A stretch of 64,000 bases of DNA from Rhizopus sp. PT2906 (GCA_025529335.1 JAMYHX010000010.1:62001-126000), one strand, 5' to 3'. Counted from the first letter of the stretch, positions 1 through 12,159 are shown. Program-made: numbers and translations. The notes: a model not told the origin generated them from the sequence alone.

Positions 1-1089
1 AGAAAGAGATAAAAAGAAATGTTGTTATTTATTCTAATTTTATGTTGTCAGTTTGATCAACAAAGATGCAAGAATACGTGTAATTCACATTTTATGCCAG
101 AGAGAGTGAACTGGACAGCCTTAGACTAGGCAGAGGCTTTGGTATTGTGAAATTGTAAAGTGATATCACATGTAATGTCTAGACGAAGCGCCCGTAGTAG
201 TAGCTATTTTCTGGTGTTCACCAATAAAATTACCGAATATATCATAAGCCTCAGAGCTTCCCATGGGGAAATAATAGTTTCCAAAATTATTGCTATTATA
301 ACACAACCACTTTCGAAATGCCTTTATGGAGATAAAGATTCTAAACATGTTCATTTGTTATGCAATGAGGCATGAGCGTATATCATCATTTTTATCATTA
401 CAATAGGGTACACTGTAGTACGGAAGAAAGTGTGTAAACCATCATCTAAATAGCAATGACTGTGGCGCATCTTTTGGACAGATACACTTGAGGCCCTTGC
501 GAAAATTGTTGTCGCATTGGTCTGACGCTTTTATTTACAAAACATTAGAAGTAATCCCAGACAACATAAACCAATCAACCGATATACTCTATATGGCATG
601 GCAGACTTTATCAAAAGCACCCATGTATACTTTCTTTATAGAGAGCAAAGGGATAAACCAAGTTTAAATGCGCTTCCTGTTTTATCGTTTCCAAGCAACG
701 ATGAAAACTAATTCACTCCTTTAGCTCTGTGGCACATTATATTAACCTGTTACACGGTTTTCAAGTCCACACTCCTCCTAATGGATGTCAAACAAACTCA
801 AACTTTGACTTTAAAGCTCTTTAGCTTTTTCAGGTACATATATGTTTATTATTTGCAGAGTCTTGAACTTTTGGAAAAAGATAAAAGTTTCAGATAATTA
901 AAGCCAAAAGGCACTCTATGATTAAAAAGGAAGTTCACTGGCATGAGTTTTATGCTCCGAAGTACACCATTTTACACAGTTGTTCCTCTAGGATCGTAAG
1001 CCGTATTCTGTTGCCACAGTCATACTTCTTCCCTAAATTATAAGCTTATCGTCGCCATAGTAGCACTCGGGATTTCTTTTTATGTTTAC

Positions 1090-1138
<49 letters not shown>

Positions 1139-1632
1139 CGTGTGCGTGTGCTGAGAAAATTACGCCTATTTGTTTTACTGTTCGGCTTTGAAAGGCTTAT
1201 TGATTTAAAGTTTCGCCTTTTTTAGCTAAAAAAGCGAGCTAAGGCTGATGAGGTTACACATTGTATTAAACTTTATACTAAATTTCATTTATGATAAAAT
1301 GAATTATATTTAATTTTTTTTAAAGCAAAAGAAGCTATCATCAAAAGAATATCTAAGCTTGTGTAAAGATTAAAAGTAAAGTAAACAAATACAACCAAAC
1401 AAGAACGCGTCGTTTTTGTAACCTGAAAGTCGCCGTGAACTTTATTTTGGTATGCATAATATTATTTGTACTCTGATACGATTCGGAATAAAACTTTTTA
1501 GCTAAAATCTTTCAAAATCTTTACGGATGATCAATAAAAAAAGGAAATCTAGAAACACAAGCCTCGCTCAAAAACGTATAAATATGCCTCGTTTATTTTG
1601 GTCCTTTTTTTTCTCTTCATCAAATAATAACC
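1..1632. other. Gene-free stretch with promoter of the following gene
   Basis: I see no convincing gene here; short open frames overlap on both strands without codon bias. It contains a TA/TG microsatellite near 1091-1150. The last 60 bases are the promoter of the DUF3759 gene, with a TATAAATA box at about 1577-1584, 49 bases before its ATG. Confidence 0.6.
1091..1150. repeat. (TA)n-(TG)n compound microsatellite
   Basis: About 15 TA units run directly into about 14 TG units, ending in imperfect GTGTGC repeats. It lies in intergenic DNA with no gene within 450 bases. Confidence 0.9.
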
Positions 1633-1947
1633 ATGTCCTACCACGAAGAAGCCTACAAAAAGATTGAACAAGAAGAAAACAAGGCCGAATGGACCCATGA
1701 ACTCCTTTCTGCCGCTGCTGGTTTCGCTGCCATGCGCGCCTACAACAAGAAGAAGGAAGAAGAAGGTGCCAACCCTGAAGATGACCACCACTTGGCCAAG
1801 CAAATGATCGCTGCTCTTGCTGCTGCCTCCGTTGACCACCTTGTCGAAACCAAGGGTATGGACTGGGTTGACCGCCACAAGGCTAAGAAGGAAGCCGAAG
1901 AAGAAGCCAAGAAGCTTTACGCTGAAAAGACTGGTTATGAATTCTAA
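1633..1947 (+). CDS. CipC-like / DUF3759 small protein
   Basis: Single-exon protein of 104 residues, rich in Glu, Lys and Ala. It starts MSYHEEAYKKIE, has a central helix-forming segment with HELLSAAAGFAAM, and ends with a charged Lys/Glu helix. This length and pattern match the fungal CipC (concanamycin-induced protein C) / DUF3759 family, soluble helical proteins of unknown biochemical role often strongly expressed under stress. Codon use is strongly biased (GCC, AAG, CTT), like the ribosomal protein genes in this window, which suggests high expression. A TATA box lies 49 bases upstream and an A-rich leader precedes the ATG. The family assignment is by remembered pattern, and no catalytic motif is visible. 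Confidence 0.85.
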   Translation: MSYHEEAYKKIEQEENKAEWTHELLSAAAGFAAMRAYNKKKEEEGANPEDDHHLAKQMIAALAAASVDHLVETKGMDWVDRHKAKKEAEEEAKKLYAEKTGYEF

Positions 1948-3834
1948 ATATCCCGTATATATATAAATGTACTCGCTTATAAATAAAAAGCATTTGTCTA
2001 TAAAGCTGTAAAAATGTAATCTATGGTCGTCTTGCTTTGTCTGCTTTTTTTTTTCGTGTCATCGAGCGTGATTGTTTGGAAGGTAAGGAAGGCTTATAGT
2101 GTAACAAACACGTATACAGCGAAGTACCTGTAAAGCTACTAGTGAATTAGTTTCATAATCCGACATGGTCACCTTGTTCAAATGTATATGTAATATGGGT
2201 ATAAAGCGCGCATTTATGCAGTTGTCAAACTGACTTGTGGAATAAAGAGAAATAACGCGATGAAGACAGTGATGGCTAGAGAAACGAAAGTTATCATCAT
2301 TTTATTTTTAAACATGAACACGGAATATTGAAGACTTTCTAGTCTTCGTTGGCGTGAGATATATGTTGGGCTACAACGGTGCAGCAGGCAGAACCATGTC
2401 CTTCAACTCATTTTGGTGGCACCATCATGAATATAAACAATTAAGCGTGTCAATAAACAAAGGTATTTGAGGCAGCTGTCTAAAGGGAGCCTTATAAAAA
2501 GCAGCGGCGAGTTGAGATTCAATGAATCCCTGGCTACTATCATTTTTTCAAATAACTACCTTCCCAATCTATCCCCGAAGTGGAGATCTTGTCTGTACCA
2601 GAAAGGTTAATGGGCAACTCCAGAAGCTTTGTCAAAATGGCTTTATTCATTCTGATATTTTTGCTCATTGCACTAAATATTGTCTTTATGTGCTTACGAA
2701 AAGGTTGTAGACTTCATTTCTAAACAAAAAAAAAAAAGGTTTAGTCTTTCATTTACTTTAAATCAATTACTATTCACATATGATATATCTCATTTTTCTG
2801 CTTCCTTGCTGTCCATCTTATTCTTTGGTTGTTCTTGAATTTCTTTTAATATGGTAGTCCTTCTTAAATCCGATTTCACATCGACAATGATCTCATAAGT
2901 ATAGTTGTATTTCGTTCATTCTTGGTAAATATTATTATATATTGATATAGTTTAACCCTTTGCTATGCCTTTCATTATTTTACCTCTTTTGTTCTTTTCC
3001 GAGTGCCTATTTCTTCAATGATTTTTTGTATAGCACCTTAACAAAAACTGCTAAGCTCTTCCTCTTTTTTAATATCGTATAATTCGCGAACAAATGTTGC
3101 TCCAAGAGCTTTTTACGTCTTTTTTGTGATTATAGTAAATATAATTTGACAACCACCAATACGAAAGGCAGCTCTGAAAAAAAATGAGTCTTCTGATGCA
3201 ATATGTTTATATTCGTTCATTCACTTTATTTGTTTATGAAAGAAAGATGTCATAAGTTTGACATGATTCTTCTTCCTATCTTATTCTCATCCAATGTAAC
3301 GTAAAATGCATGCACTACTACAAGATTATACTCGGGGTATGATATTAATTCAGATTCATGCGAATAAAGTCAAGCTGTAAACCGAACATCAGTGACGATG
3401 CCACACGCCTTGTCTTCAAATAATGTTTGTTCTATTGATAAGGAATAAATTATGGGGAAATCATGCATTAATATATCAAAAATAACTGCTTGTCAGTTTA
3501 TGCATTTATGTGATTGACTACCAGGTACTGTGAATAAACTGTTAATAGCAGACTTGAATCTCGAATATGTTGTCACTGTCGAATAATTGGGACCCAAAGG
3601 GAGATATGAAGACATAGACTATACTTAAACTGTGCTCAACTCATTGCAAGTAAATAAAATCACTTTTCCCCAGTCATTATTTTACTTGTAAGAGAGTCAC
3701 GACGAAGATGAGCATAAATCCCTTTATTTGTTTCTGCTCGACTCTATATTCCATCTGGGGCAAATGAATTCCTAAAGCAGTATTTAACAATTCTTGTCAC
3801 TGAAAAAATGTTCTATCTGTCAGAAGAAGTCGAT
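1948..3834. other. 1.9 kb without a recognisable gene
   Basis: After the 3' UTR of the upstream gene (AATAAAAAG near 1982) the sequence is AT-rich and broken by stops in all frames. The longest open frame (2522-2710) has no homology signal or coding bias. I see no tRNA, repeat or element here. Confidence 0.5.
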
Positions 3835-4657
3835 TTATTTATTCTTAAACAGCCCTTTTTGAAGCCATTTTGGTACACCCTTGGAGGAACTGCTACTACT
3901 ACTATTACTACTAGATGACTTTTTCTCACTTTGTAGACTAGGTCCTTCACTTGCTCTTGGCTCTGGAGAAGGCATTGGCATCTCTTCTTTCATACTCAAA
4001 TACTCTTGCTTCAAATCATTTCCATTTTGTTCTCCTTTTTCAATCCAACCAAACAAAACATTAGACGCAGGTGATAAGCCCGCCTTATATAGTGTCAATG
4101 ATGGATCTGTCAGCTTTTTTCTAGGTGGTAAGCACAAGACAAATTTACGTTCAGGTGTTTCCAGTAATGTACGTATGAAGTCGTATAGTTGAGATACTTT
4201 AAAGGTCATGAGTACATATTCCGCCAACAAAACAATCATACAAACCTGTCTCTTTTGATTGGAATACTGCTTGAACAATGGTATAATCGGGCATACGAAC
4301 ACGAATTGTTGTTTTAGGATACTTCTTCATCCTTTCTTGGTCTTCAGCATCTCTCATCTTTTGAGTCTTTAATGGCCTTTGTTTTTTTAAAAAGTTAAAT
4401 CATAAAGATTACAGTCATTAATGACAATTACCTGCTTTCAAGCTTTTCTCTTCTTTCCAAAGTAGATTGGTACAACATTTTTAATTCGTTGGCATCTAAT
4501 TTATAAGCTGATTCTGGTATTTCAGCTATATAGAATCGTATTATGTTAGTTATAGATGAACGTAATCAATAACTCACTTACGTATGGCTGGTGCATTCTT
4601 GGGAGGGCTCAATATCTTGAGTTGCCTGTCAACGGTGGATTGTTCAGATTGTGACAT
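3835..4657 (-). CDS. ASPL/TUG-type UBX domain protein (short form)
   Basis: Four exons on the minus strand (4657-4582, 4525-4432, 4376-4246, 4196-3835) join to 220 residues. Residues ~60-80 carry the PLKTQKMRDAE..RMKKYPK linker, followed by a ubiquitin-like UBX fold beginning TTIRVRMPDY and including SKETVSQLYDFIR. The C-terminus ends GVPKWLQKGL, which matches the GKVPKWLK tail of mammalian ASPSCR1/TUG. That family binds the AAA ATPase p97/Cdc48 and remodels its hexamers. The long N-terminal ubiquitin-like modules of TUG/ASPL (over 500 residues in animals) are absent; the protein begins with only ~25 residues before the linker. A Ser-rich run (about 14 serines) precedes the C-terminus. A p97 adaptor role is inferred from the family. 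Confidence 0.8.
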
Positions 4658-5009
4658 TTTGCTAGAAAAAAAAAAAAAAAAAATACTTTTGCAGGGAAAA
4701 GAAAGAAAAAAAAAAGGAACAGAGAGTGGGGGAAAACGACACAGTTGAAAAGCTTGCTTTAAAATTTCCTTTTATGGAAGATTCGTGTCATTTAATTGTT
4801 CTTCTCTTTCTGCTTTGTTTTACAAGAAAACCTAAGCATTGCTAGCTGCGCCTCGCCCATTGGTACAGTTATTATTCAAAACACGCACATTTGAAGCAAA
4901 GTGATAATAAAGAGTTCGCACAGTCAGTCTCTATGAAAATAAAGGCTAATATAGACAAAAGATGGTACAAAATCTAATAAGTCTATTTGACCTCTTTAAG
5001 AATCATTAG
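4658..5009. other. Upstream region of the UBX gene with poly(A) tract
   Basis: An 18-base A run (4666-4683) directly follows the UBX gene's start codon region, followed by purine-rich DNA. No gene is visible between the UBX gene and the alpha-actinin relic. Confidence 0.5.
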
Positions 5010-5530
5010 ATATCATTGAAATGCTAGATCAAACGTGCATTGAAGCCAATACAAAAGAAAATGATTATACAGTTTACTCATTTAAAGATTTACGGTTCGG
5101 TTTGGATAGGTAAAAGAAGCTGTACAAACGAAGAGTGCTTTTATCCAGAATCAGGTACACACGGGAGAATAAATCATGATCAACAGTTATAGATCATCTC
5201 TTGCAACATGACTAATATGACACCTGTTCAACTTGAATAATTTGGACAGACGTTCAGATATTTTGACAAGGATAATACCAACACATTGTCTGTCTCAGAA
5301 TTCAAATATGCGTTATCTAGTTTAGGTATTATCTATGACAATGATAAGCTAGAAAACATATACTATATCATCACCAATTACAATGATTTTGCTATCTTTG
5401 AACAGTTCATTCGATTTATGGTCTCGATTACCGAAGATAATTCAACATAGGATCAGATACGAGATTCATTTAGAGCTATGCCAACCAGTGAAGACAATGT
5501 GGAAGAATATGATATATATTGAATTGTTTG
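5010..5530 (+). pseudogene. Relic of an alpha-actinin gene (EF-hand end)
   Basis: Translation shows a decayed alpha-actinin C-terminus. A spectrin-repeat-like piece (YTVYSFKDLRFGLDR, then after a frame change KEAVQTKSAFIQNQ) is followed by MTPVQLE, a stop, then FGQTFRYFDKDNTNTLSVSEF, a classical EF-hand loop with acidic and Thr/Asn ligands. Next come FIRFMVSITED, a second stop, and DQIRDSFRAMP. This order matches the calmodulin-like domain of alpha-actinin. At least three in-frame stops, one frameshift and no splice sites able to remove them show that it is dead. No actin-binding domain is visible upstream, so the copy is also truncated. Confidence 0.75.
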
Positions 5531-5907
5531 CTTTAAAATTGGAGCCTGGATCATGCTTGAGCACTGTTTTAAAAAAGTCCGGACCGGACACGGACCCACA
5601 CAATCAAATCATCCCCCACCTGCCATCCCTTCAATATTGATGATTGAAGGGCTCAATAAACGATCCTTCTCTTTTTCCACTAGTTAGGCAAGTATCCAAA
5701 AAGATAAAAAGGGAAGGAAGATTAGCTGGATGCATCTGTTAAAGAAAGGATCCATCGACCTTCTCATAAAATGGATTAAAAAGATAGAGACTAACATGCT
5801 TGTTTTTATTATATACATCAATTTTGTATCACCTTCATTTTCAACACATTACACATTATTGACATTACAACACATTATACAATTTATCATTACATCAACT
5901 TACAGCA
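5531..5907. other. Promoter and leader of RPL2
   Basis: The tail of the alpha-actinin relic grades into a pyrimidine-rich leader. A purine-to-CT-rich switch near 5665-5690 and the CA-repeat-like leader before the ATG are typical of highly expressed fungal ribosomal protein genes. No other gene is seen. Confidence 0.4.
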
Positions 5908-6725
5908 ATGGGTCGTGTTATTCGTGCTCAGAGAAAGGGTGCTGGAAGTATTTTCAAATCCCACACCGTTGGCCGTAAGGGTGCCGCCAAGTTGAGAGTG
6001 TTCGACTTTGCTGAACGTCACGGTTACATTCGTGGTATCGTCAAGGAGATCGTCCACGATCCCGGTAGAGGTGCTCCTCTTGCCAAGGTCGTCTTCCGTG
6101 ATCCCTACAAGTAAGTGCATCTGATCATGGAAAAGAACATACAGCTGACCATTTTTCTTAAAGGTACAAGCTCCGTACCGAAACCTTCATTGCCACCGAA
6201 GGTATGTACACTGGTCAATTCATCTATGCCGGTAAGAAGGCCTCTTTGAACATTGGTAACGTCATGCCTTTGGCCTCTATGCCCGAAGGTACTGTTATCT
6301 GTAACGTCGAAGAAAAGGTTGGTGACCGTGGTGCTATTGCTCGTACTTCTGGTAACTATGCCACCATCATCGGTCACGGTGATGATGGTAAGACTCGTAT
6401 TCGTCTTCCCTCTGGTTCCAAGAAGGTCATCCCCTCCACCTCTCGTGCTGTCGTCGGTATTGTTGCTGGTGGTGGTCGTATTGACAAGCCCCTCTTGAAG
6501 GCCGGTCGTGCCTACCACAAATTCAAGGTTAAGCGCAACAGCTGGCCCAAGACTCGTGGTGTTGCTATGAACCCTGTTGACCATCCTCACGGTGGTGGTA
6601 ACCATCAACACATTGGTAAGGCTTCTACCATGGCCCGTGACTCTCCTGCTGGTCAAAAGGTCGGTTTGATTGCTGCCCGTCGTACTGGTCTCCTCCGTGG
6701 TACCAAGAAGATCAAGGATGCTTAA
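5908..6725 (+). CDS. RPL2: 60S ribosomal protein uL2 (L8e/RPL2)
   Basis: Two exons (5908-6110, 6164-6725) encode exactly 254 residues, the length of the yeast protein. It starts MGRVIRAQRKGAGS and includes the universal peptidyl-transferase-centre loop MNPVDHPHGGG with the conserved His, and ends KKIKDA. uL2 binds 23S/25S rRNA, helps subunit joining and sits beside the peptidyl transferase centre of the large subunit. The 53-base intron falls within the Lys codon of DPYKYKLR. Codon use is extremely biased toward C-ending codons, as expected for a highly expressed gene. The long open frame antisense to it (6105-6755) is an artefact of that bias. Confidence 0.99.
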
Positions 6726-7122
6726 TCCATTCGCGTACAGTAAAATAAAATGCAAAGAAAAAACAGAGACAAATTGTATTCAGTTTATGTATAAAACAGC
6801 AGTTTGTAAACAGCTTTTTGTTTTTAAAAAGAGAGAAAGGATTCTTTTGCACATGTCTTGTTTATAAAAGTGGTGGTTTAGTAGATTTGGTTTCTGTATT
6901 ATAGACGTTATGCTTTCATTGTGTTTGCTGTACAATGAAGCTCTTTTTTGCGTGACAAATAAAGAAAACAATATGGTTTTGAGTATGACTGCATTATCAA
7001 GATCTGCTTTTCTCCCCTTTCAAGTTAACAGCCCGCCCGTGACTCAGCCTGTAAATTATCAGAGATGGTGGTCTTGAACTGATGCTGTTTATATTGAAAT
7101 TGATTAGAATCTTGCACACTGG
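6726..7122. other. RPL2 3' UTR and carrier upstream region
   Basis: AT-rich spacer with an AATAAAG-type signal near 6958-6964. No gene is seen. Confidence 0.4.
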
Positions 7123-8334
7123 ATGGGTAAATTAAGCAATGTTTAATGAACAAACTCACTGAAAAAATAAACCATTTCTATAAAAGCTGAAAGTATAAAC
7201 GACTTTATTGCAGGTAAATACTGGTTTAAAAAAAATAGGGGAGAAGGAGGCGGGGGTCAGCAATACAAACATAAGAACTTCTTTTTTTTTCTATATTAAC
7301 CAGGATGGATCAGTGGTGCAGCAGGAATTATTGTGGGTAGCCCTTTAGACGTATTGAAGGTAACCGATAAAAGATGTAAAGATATTTTATTAATAATGTA
7401 TCCCTTAAAAAGGCAAGATTACAAGCACCCACAGGTACGGAAACAGTGCATCGGAAAGGATCCTGGAATACTTTGAAAAGCATGGTAGAAACGGAAGGGG
7501 TACATGGCTTCTAAAACAAATATTCTGATTGTATATTGACACAATATACACAGATAGGGTCCATGTTCAAAGGTGTCTTATCCCCAGTGGTTGGATTGGC
7601 AGGTTTAAATGCGATATTATTCGTATCTTATGGTTCAATCATTCGCTATTTTGAACAACAATACCCTAATGATAAAGATCCAAGCTTAATGCAAGTGTAT
7701 ATTGCTGGCACTGGTGCCGGATTTGCTTGCTTTTTACTTTCGACACCTACAGATTTAGTAAAGATCAAAACACAGATATCGAAGCTTCCAAAGACGAGTT
7801 GGCAGATTACAAAAGAGGTTTATTATACTAGCGGGATTCGAGGTATTTTAGTATATATATACTCATGGTTGATCTGCAGTAAGAATGCATAACATACATC
7901 TGAGATTAGGGTTCTATCAAGGTGGTTTGGTCACGGCCATACGTGATTCACCCAGTTATGGTATCTACTTTTGGGTTTATGAAGGTTTGAAGCGTGTGTT
8001 ACAAGTCAATCCTATTGAAAGTGAAGCTTGGAAGCTCCTGTTGGCAGGAGGTATGGCAGGCACGGTATCATGGGCTTCCATTTATCCAATTGACGTCGTT
8101 AAATCACGTCTACAGATGCAGAAACAAGTAAAAGGGGATAATGAAGCTAGAAGGTTGTTGATGACAGATCAGCCTTATGCATCAATTAGAGACTGTGTGA
8201 TGCGGTCCTACCGAACGGAAGGACTTGGTGTTTTCTTTAGAGGTCTGTGGCCAACCCTTTTAAGAGCATTTCCGGTCAATGCTGTTACATTTTATACATA
8301 TGAGATAATGATGAGTTTTTTACAAAATTTATAG
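7123..8334 (+). CDS. Mitochondrial carrier family (SLC25) transporter
   Basis: Six exons (7123-7126, 7187-7213, 7304-7359, 7413-7499, 7554-7842, 7910-8334) give 295 residues, the normal size of an SLC25 carrier. The three tandem repeats each show the signature P-x-[DT]-x-x-K: SPLDVLKARLQ, TPTDLVKIKTQ and YPIDVVKSRLQ. Each repeat has two membrane helices, and the family exchanges small metabolites across the mitochondrial inner membrane. RDSPSYGIYFWVYE before repeat 3 resembles the carnitine/basic amino-acid clade (SLC25A20/A29/A45), but the substrate cannot be fixed by eye. The start is inferred: the first coding exon is only ATG plus one base, joined to CTGAAAGT to give MAESINDFIAGWISG. No alternative in-frame ATG exists upstream of repeat 1. 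Confidence 0.88.
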
Positions 8335-8558
8335 ATAAATCGTACTACTTGTATATTCCCCCTTTCTCCTTATTTTCTTCTAAACCTTAACCCCTGATTT
8401 TTTTCTTTCCTTTCTTTTTCCTTTGTAATGTGTTACGAGAGAAATCGTCAGTGTTTGCATATTCTTTGCTGTGAAATATAAAAAGATCGTTATGCAATGA
8501 AGTAAATCACTTTTTATTCTTTCTTTTTGTCATTTTTTCTTTATTTTTTTGATTCAAC

Positions 8559-10440
8559 ATGGGGATATGTCATAAACTATTCAACTTGTCTCGATCTTCT
8601 AAAGCAGTCTCAGAAATTACTGAACGACCTTCAAATAAACGTAAACCATTTCTGTATAAATTTAGATCGTGTCATGCTTTTGTATTTTGGACAGCTGCAG
8701 TTGGACTATTTACTAGTGTAAAGAATACAATCTATAATTGGATACAAAAATTAACCAGAAAACTATAGACATTTGTTCATTCGATCCTTTTCCCTTTATC
8801 ACCGTTTATTGTAGCACGTATCAGGCACATTGACGATAAAAACTGGACAGACCATTCAAAATCAACTGCTATCACATCAAATATCGAACTAACTTCAAGA
8901 GATACAGGTGTATTGGTAGCTCTTTATGCTGTTGGTTTATTGGGTACATGATAAAAAAAAAAAAAAGATGCATAACGTATAAATTAATTAACCTTACCCC
9001 CGAAAGTGGGTTCTCCTATATTTGGTTGGTTAGGCGACAAGATTAAGCAACGAAGGCTTCCTATGCTCTTAGGAACGGGTGCTTCCATGGCTGCCAACAT
9101 TTTATTTATGCTCAGTGTTACTTATCCGATGCTACTCATTGCTCGATTTCTTCAAGGTGTATCCAATGCATGTGTTTGGACAATGTGCCTTTGTCTGATT
9201 GCTGATAACTGGCCAAGAGAGGAACTGGGTAAATATTTGCATAAAAAAAAAACGCATTATGTATTCTTATTTTCTCATTCATCACTTTAGGATCACAGAT
9301 GGGTAAATTGGTCGGATTTTACCCTTTAGGGATGATGATAGGATTACCCGCAGGAGGATGTAATAACAGCTTTTATACTTCATAAATAGAAAGAATAATA
9401 CTTTTATTGTACTAGTGCTCTACAGCGAACTTGGTTACGAAGCACCGTTCATTGCTTCCATGATACTAAGTGGCATTGATTTTGTCATGAGAGTTGTCGT
9501 TATTGAAGGACAAAATGTAGGGGATGAAACTGCATCTATCAACTCAGAAAAGACTGTAAAGGAAGAACCACCAGTCAAGCAGCCAGTGACATGGTTACAA
9601 TTACTGAAGCAGAAAAGACTTGTAGTGTCACTAGGTTTAACCGTAACCGTAGCAACTGTCATGAGTGCCTTTGAAGTAAAAATTTTGAATCTATTACTAA
9701 AGCCCATCTAATGCTTACAAACCTTTTATTAGCCAACATTATCCATGCGACTGGCTCAAGAATGGGGCTTTAATGCAGCTGGCTGTAGTTTGATTGTCCT
9801 TTCTTATATGATTCCCTCCATCATTGCCAGTGCAGTCTGTGGCAAACTCTGTGACAAGTTTGGAACAAAAATTGTTGCAATAGTATCTTTGTTCTTTGCG
9901 ACACCTTCTTGTATCTTAATAGGCGTACCTAGCAAAGAAACTGGATCATTTTGGCCACTTGTTCCAGTCCTAATCATGGGTGGTATAACAATCGCGGGTT
10001 GTCAAGCGCCGGTGTTTCCCGAAATAGCCAAGGTGGTAGACAAAGAAAATGGAAATTCTGCCACATGTGACGGATTGGCAAGGAGCTATTCTTTGTTTAA
10101 TGCAGCATACGGTGTTGGCATGTGTGTTGGCCCATTGATGGCAGGTTATATGTTTGCAAGCATTGGGTTCTTTTGGTTATGTACAATACTGAGCGTCTTG
10201 TTCTTTTTATTTATTCCTTTTGCTTACTTGTATATTGGAGATAGTCGACAACTCATCTGCCCTAACAATGGACGTGGTATACCTAGTTCTTCCAAGGACG
10301 AAGAAAATCAAAAGATCGAACAATCAAATGACTTTCATGACGCTGCATCCATGTATTCCCAAGGATCGTTTCCTTTCCTTGTGAAAAGTATAAGTCTTGC
10401 TAAAATTCGAGGAAATAAAACAAACCCTTCTAGTCTGTAA
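8559..10440 (+). CDS. MFS transporter (DHA/vesicular amine transporter-like)
   Basis: Six exons (8559-8717, 8769-8943, 9007-9228, 9291-9359, 9416-9675, 9733-10440) encode 530 residues. After a basic cytoplasmic N-terminus, the first helix FVFWTAAVGLFT is followed by an extended loop. The second and third helices flank GWLGDKIKQRRLPML, the loop 2-3 signature of the major facilitator superfamily, and PTLSMRLAQEWGF begins the second half. Two six-helix halves are separated by an acidic central loop (~residues 240-275). FGTKIVAIVSLF is the mirrored loop motif, and the hydrophilic tail is about 70 residues. The pattern suggests a proton-coupled exporter of the DHA1/SLC18-like class; the substrate is unknown. 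Confidence 0.88.
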
Positions 10441-10792
10441 AGCAGTATAATTTTTAAAGAATACACACTTTGCTACATATTACTTTTATATTTTTATTGT
10501 TTGTAACAGGCTTCTACAGTCAAAGCGTGAATCTAGGGGGAAACAAGTACGATCAAAGACAAAAAGGTCACCGGACCTACCAGATACCCAGCAGAGAGTA
10601 TTCAGCAATACTAAGCAGACCATTCGGCTCTGATTTATAGAATAGAAAGTATGATGAATAAGATACAGCTTACACTGGTATATATATCTATGACAAGTAC
10701 TTAATAGCGACGTAATTCTTGAAGAGGTATATGTGTGTAATTGTCGTACCTCACAACTTAAAAATCATACAGTCTATCCGGGAAAAGTTGTC

Positions 10793-10827
<35 letters not shown>

Positions 10828-11306
10828 TTGCCGTAATTTTTTACCTGAAATTGTCGCATTCCTCTTTAACTATTGCTATAATATCTAAAGTTTACAAATG
10901 AGTCATGTTTTATATTTGCAATAACTTATGAAAAAAAACCGTGACAACTTAGAAAAAAAGCACCAATATATGGAACACAATAGACGCCAAATACTGAAGC
11001 TGAGCGCGGCTTTCAAGATATAAAGGGAATACAATAGATTGTATTAAACAGCTCACTCACAGCTGTAAATAGAATTAAGCATTTTACTAGCATTGAAATG
11101 GCCTACACCACAGCTTATGATAAAGAAAATAAACGCATGAGAGGACGATTGTGTATGCATGGCGTTATTAGTGTGACTTGCTCTTTCTAGTATGTGCAGT
11201 TTTGACCCAAAAGGGTGTACCTATCGTCCACTTGCTGTGTCACCTGATGATTACAAAGTTACAGAAATTACACTTTTTAAAGCATTCTCTTTATCATTAG
11301 TTTCTG
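10441..11306. other. 0.87 kb intergenic with T30 tract
   Basis: No gene found. It contains a 30-base poly(T) run at 10795-10824 and AT-rich DNA up to the Rab7 start. The short frame at 10719-10901 is only the run read as polyphenylalanine. Confidence 0.5.
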
Positions 11307-12159
11307 ATGCATAAAGACATACTCAAAGTTGTACTAATAGGAGACGGTGGAGTAGGCAAGGTAACGAAATTAAAATGAAACTCATTTCAACTGTAACCCA
11401 TAATGAACAACCATTAATAGACTAGCCTTCGAAATCAAGTAATTCACAAGACAGCATAAAAGCAGCAAATAGAATTAACATGTTCTTTACTAGTATATTC
11501 ATAAAAAGTTCACCAATGCATATAAAGCCACTATAGGTACATAATAACCCTTCTAGACTAACACTGGCTGAATTAAACCTCTACTTAACAGGTGCAGATT
11601 TCATAACAAAAGAGGTCGAAACAGACGATGGAAAGAAAGTTATGATGCAGATATGGGATACAGCAGGACAAGAACGGTTTCAATCCTTAGGTGTTGCTTA
11701 TTACCGAGGAGCCGATGCATGTGTGTTGGTCTATGATGTTAATAATTACTTGTCTTTTCAACATTTAGGTAAGTAAAGAAAAAGAAAAAAGAAAAAAAGA
11801 AATACTAAAGAAAATCAGAAAAATGGAGAGAGGATTTTTTGAAACAATCAGCTTTACCAGCAGAGGAAGCTAAAAACTTTCCAATGATAATCATTGGAAA
11901 TAAGATCGATATCGATGACAGAGTTGTATCTAGAAGACAGGCAAGAGCGTGGGCAGAGATTCACTCGAATGAAAAGATGCAAATACCTTGTTTTGAGACA
12001 AGTGCAAAGAATGGAGATAATGTCGAAAAGGCATTTGCGCAGATAGCCAAGATGGTCAAAATACCTCAGCTAGAATTGGACATGAATGAGAGTGGTTCGT
12101 TTTCATTAACAAACGAATCATTAAAGAAGACCAGTTATACAAATACTCCATGTTGTTGA
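11307..12159 (+). CDS. YPT7: Rab7-type small GTPase (Ypt7)
   Basis: Five exons (11307-11360, 11421-11438, 11494-11536, 11592-11768, 11819-12159) give 210 residues. All Ras-fold boxes are visible: P-loop GDGGVGKTS, switch I ATIGADF, switch II WDTAGQERF, base-binding NKID and ETSAK. The Rab7-specific strings YKATIGADF, QSLGVAYYRGAD and NFPMIIIGNKID are present. It ends PCC, a double-cysteine site for geranylgeranylation. Rab7/Ypt7 drives late endosome and vacuole fusion through HOPS. Exons 2 and 3 are only 18 and 43 nt, so the P-loop to switch I region is split over three exons and is missed by simple ORF scans. Confidence 0.95.

Noticed and set aside
1549..1878. 109-codon frame antisense to the DUF3759 gene
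   Set aside because: A shadow of biased codons (Phe/Leu/Val-rich) with no promoter or homology.
6105..6755. 216-codon open frame antisense to RPL2
   Set aside because: It is rich in Thr, Asn, Val and Leu, the mirror of biased GGT/GAC/AAC codons on the plus strand. RPL2 is certain, and the antisense frame has no family.
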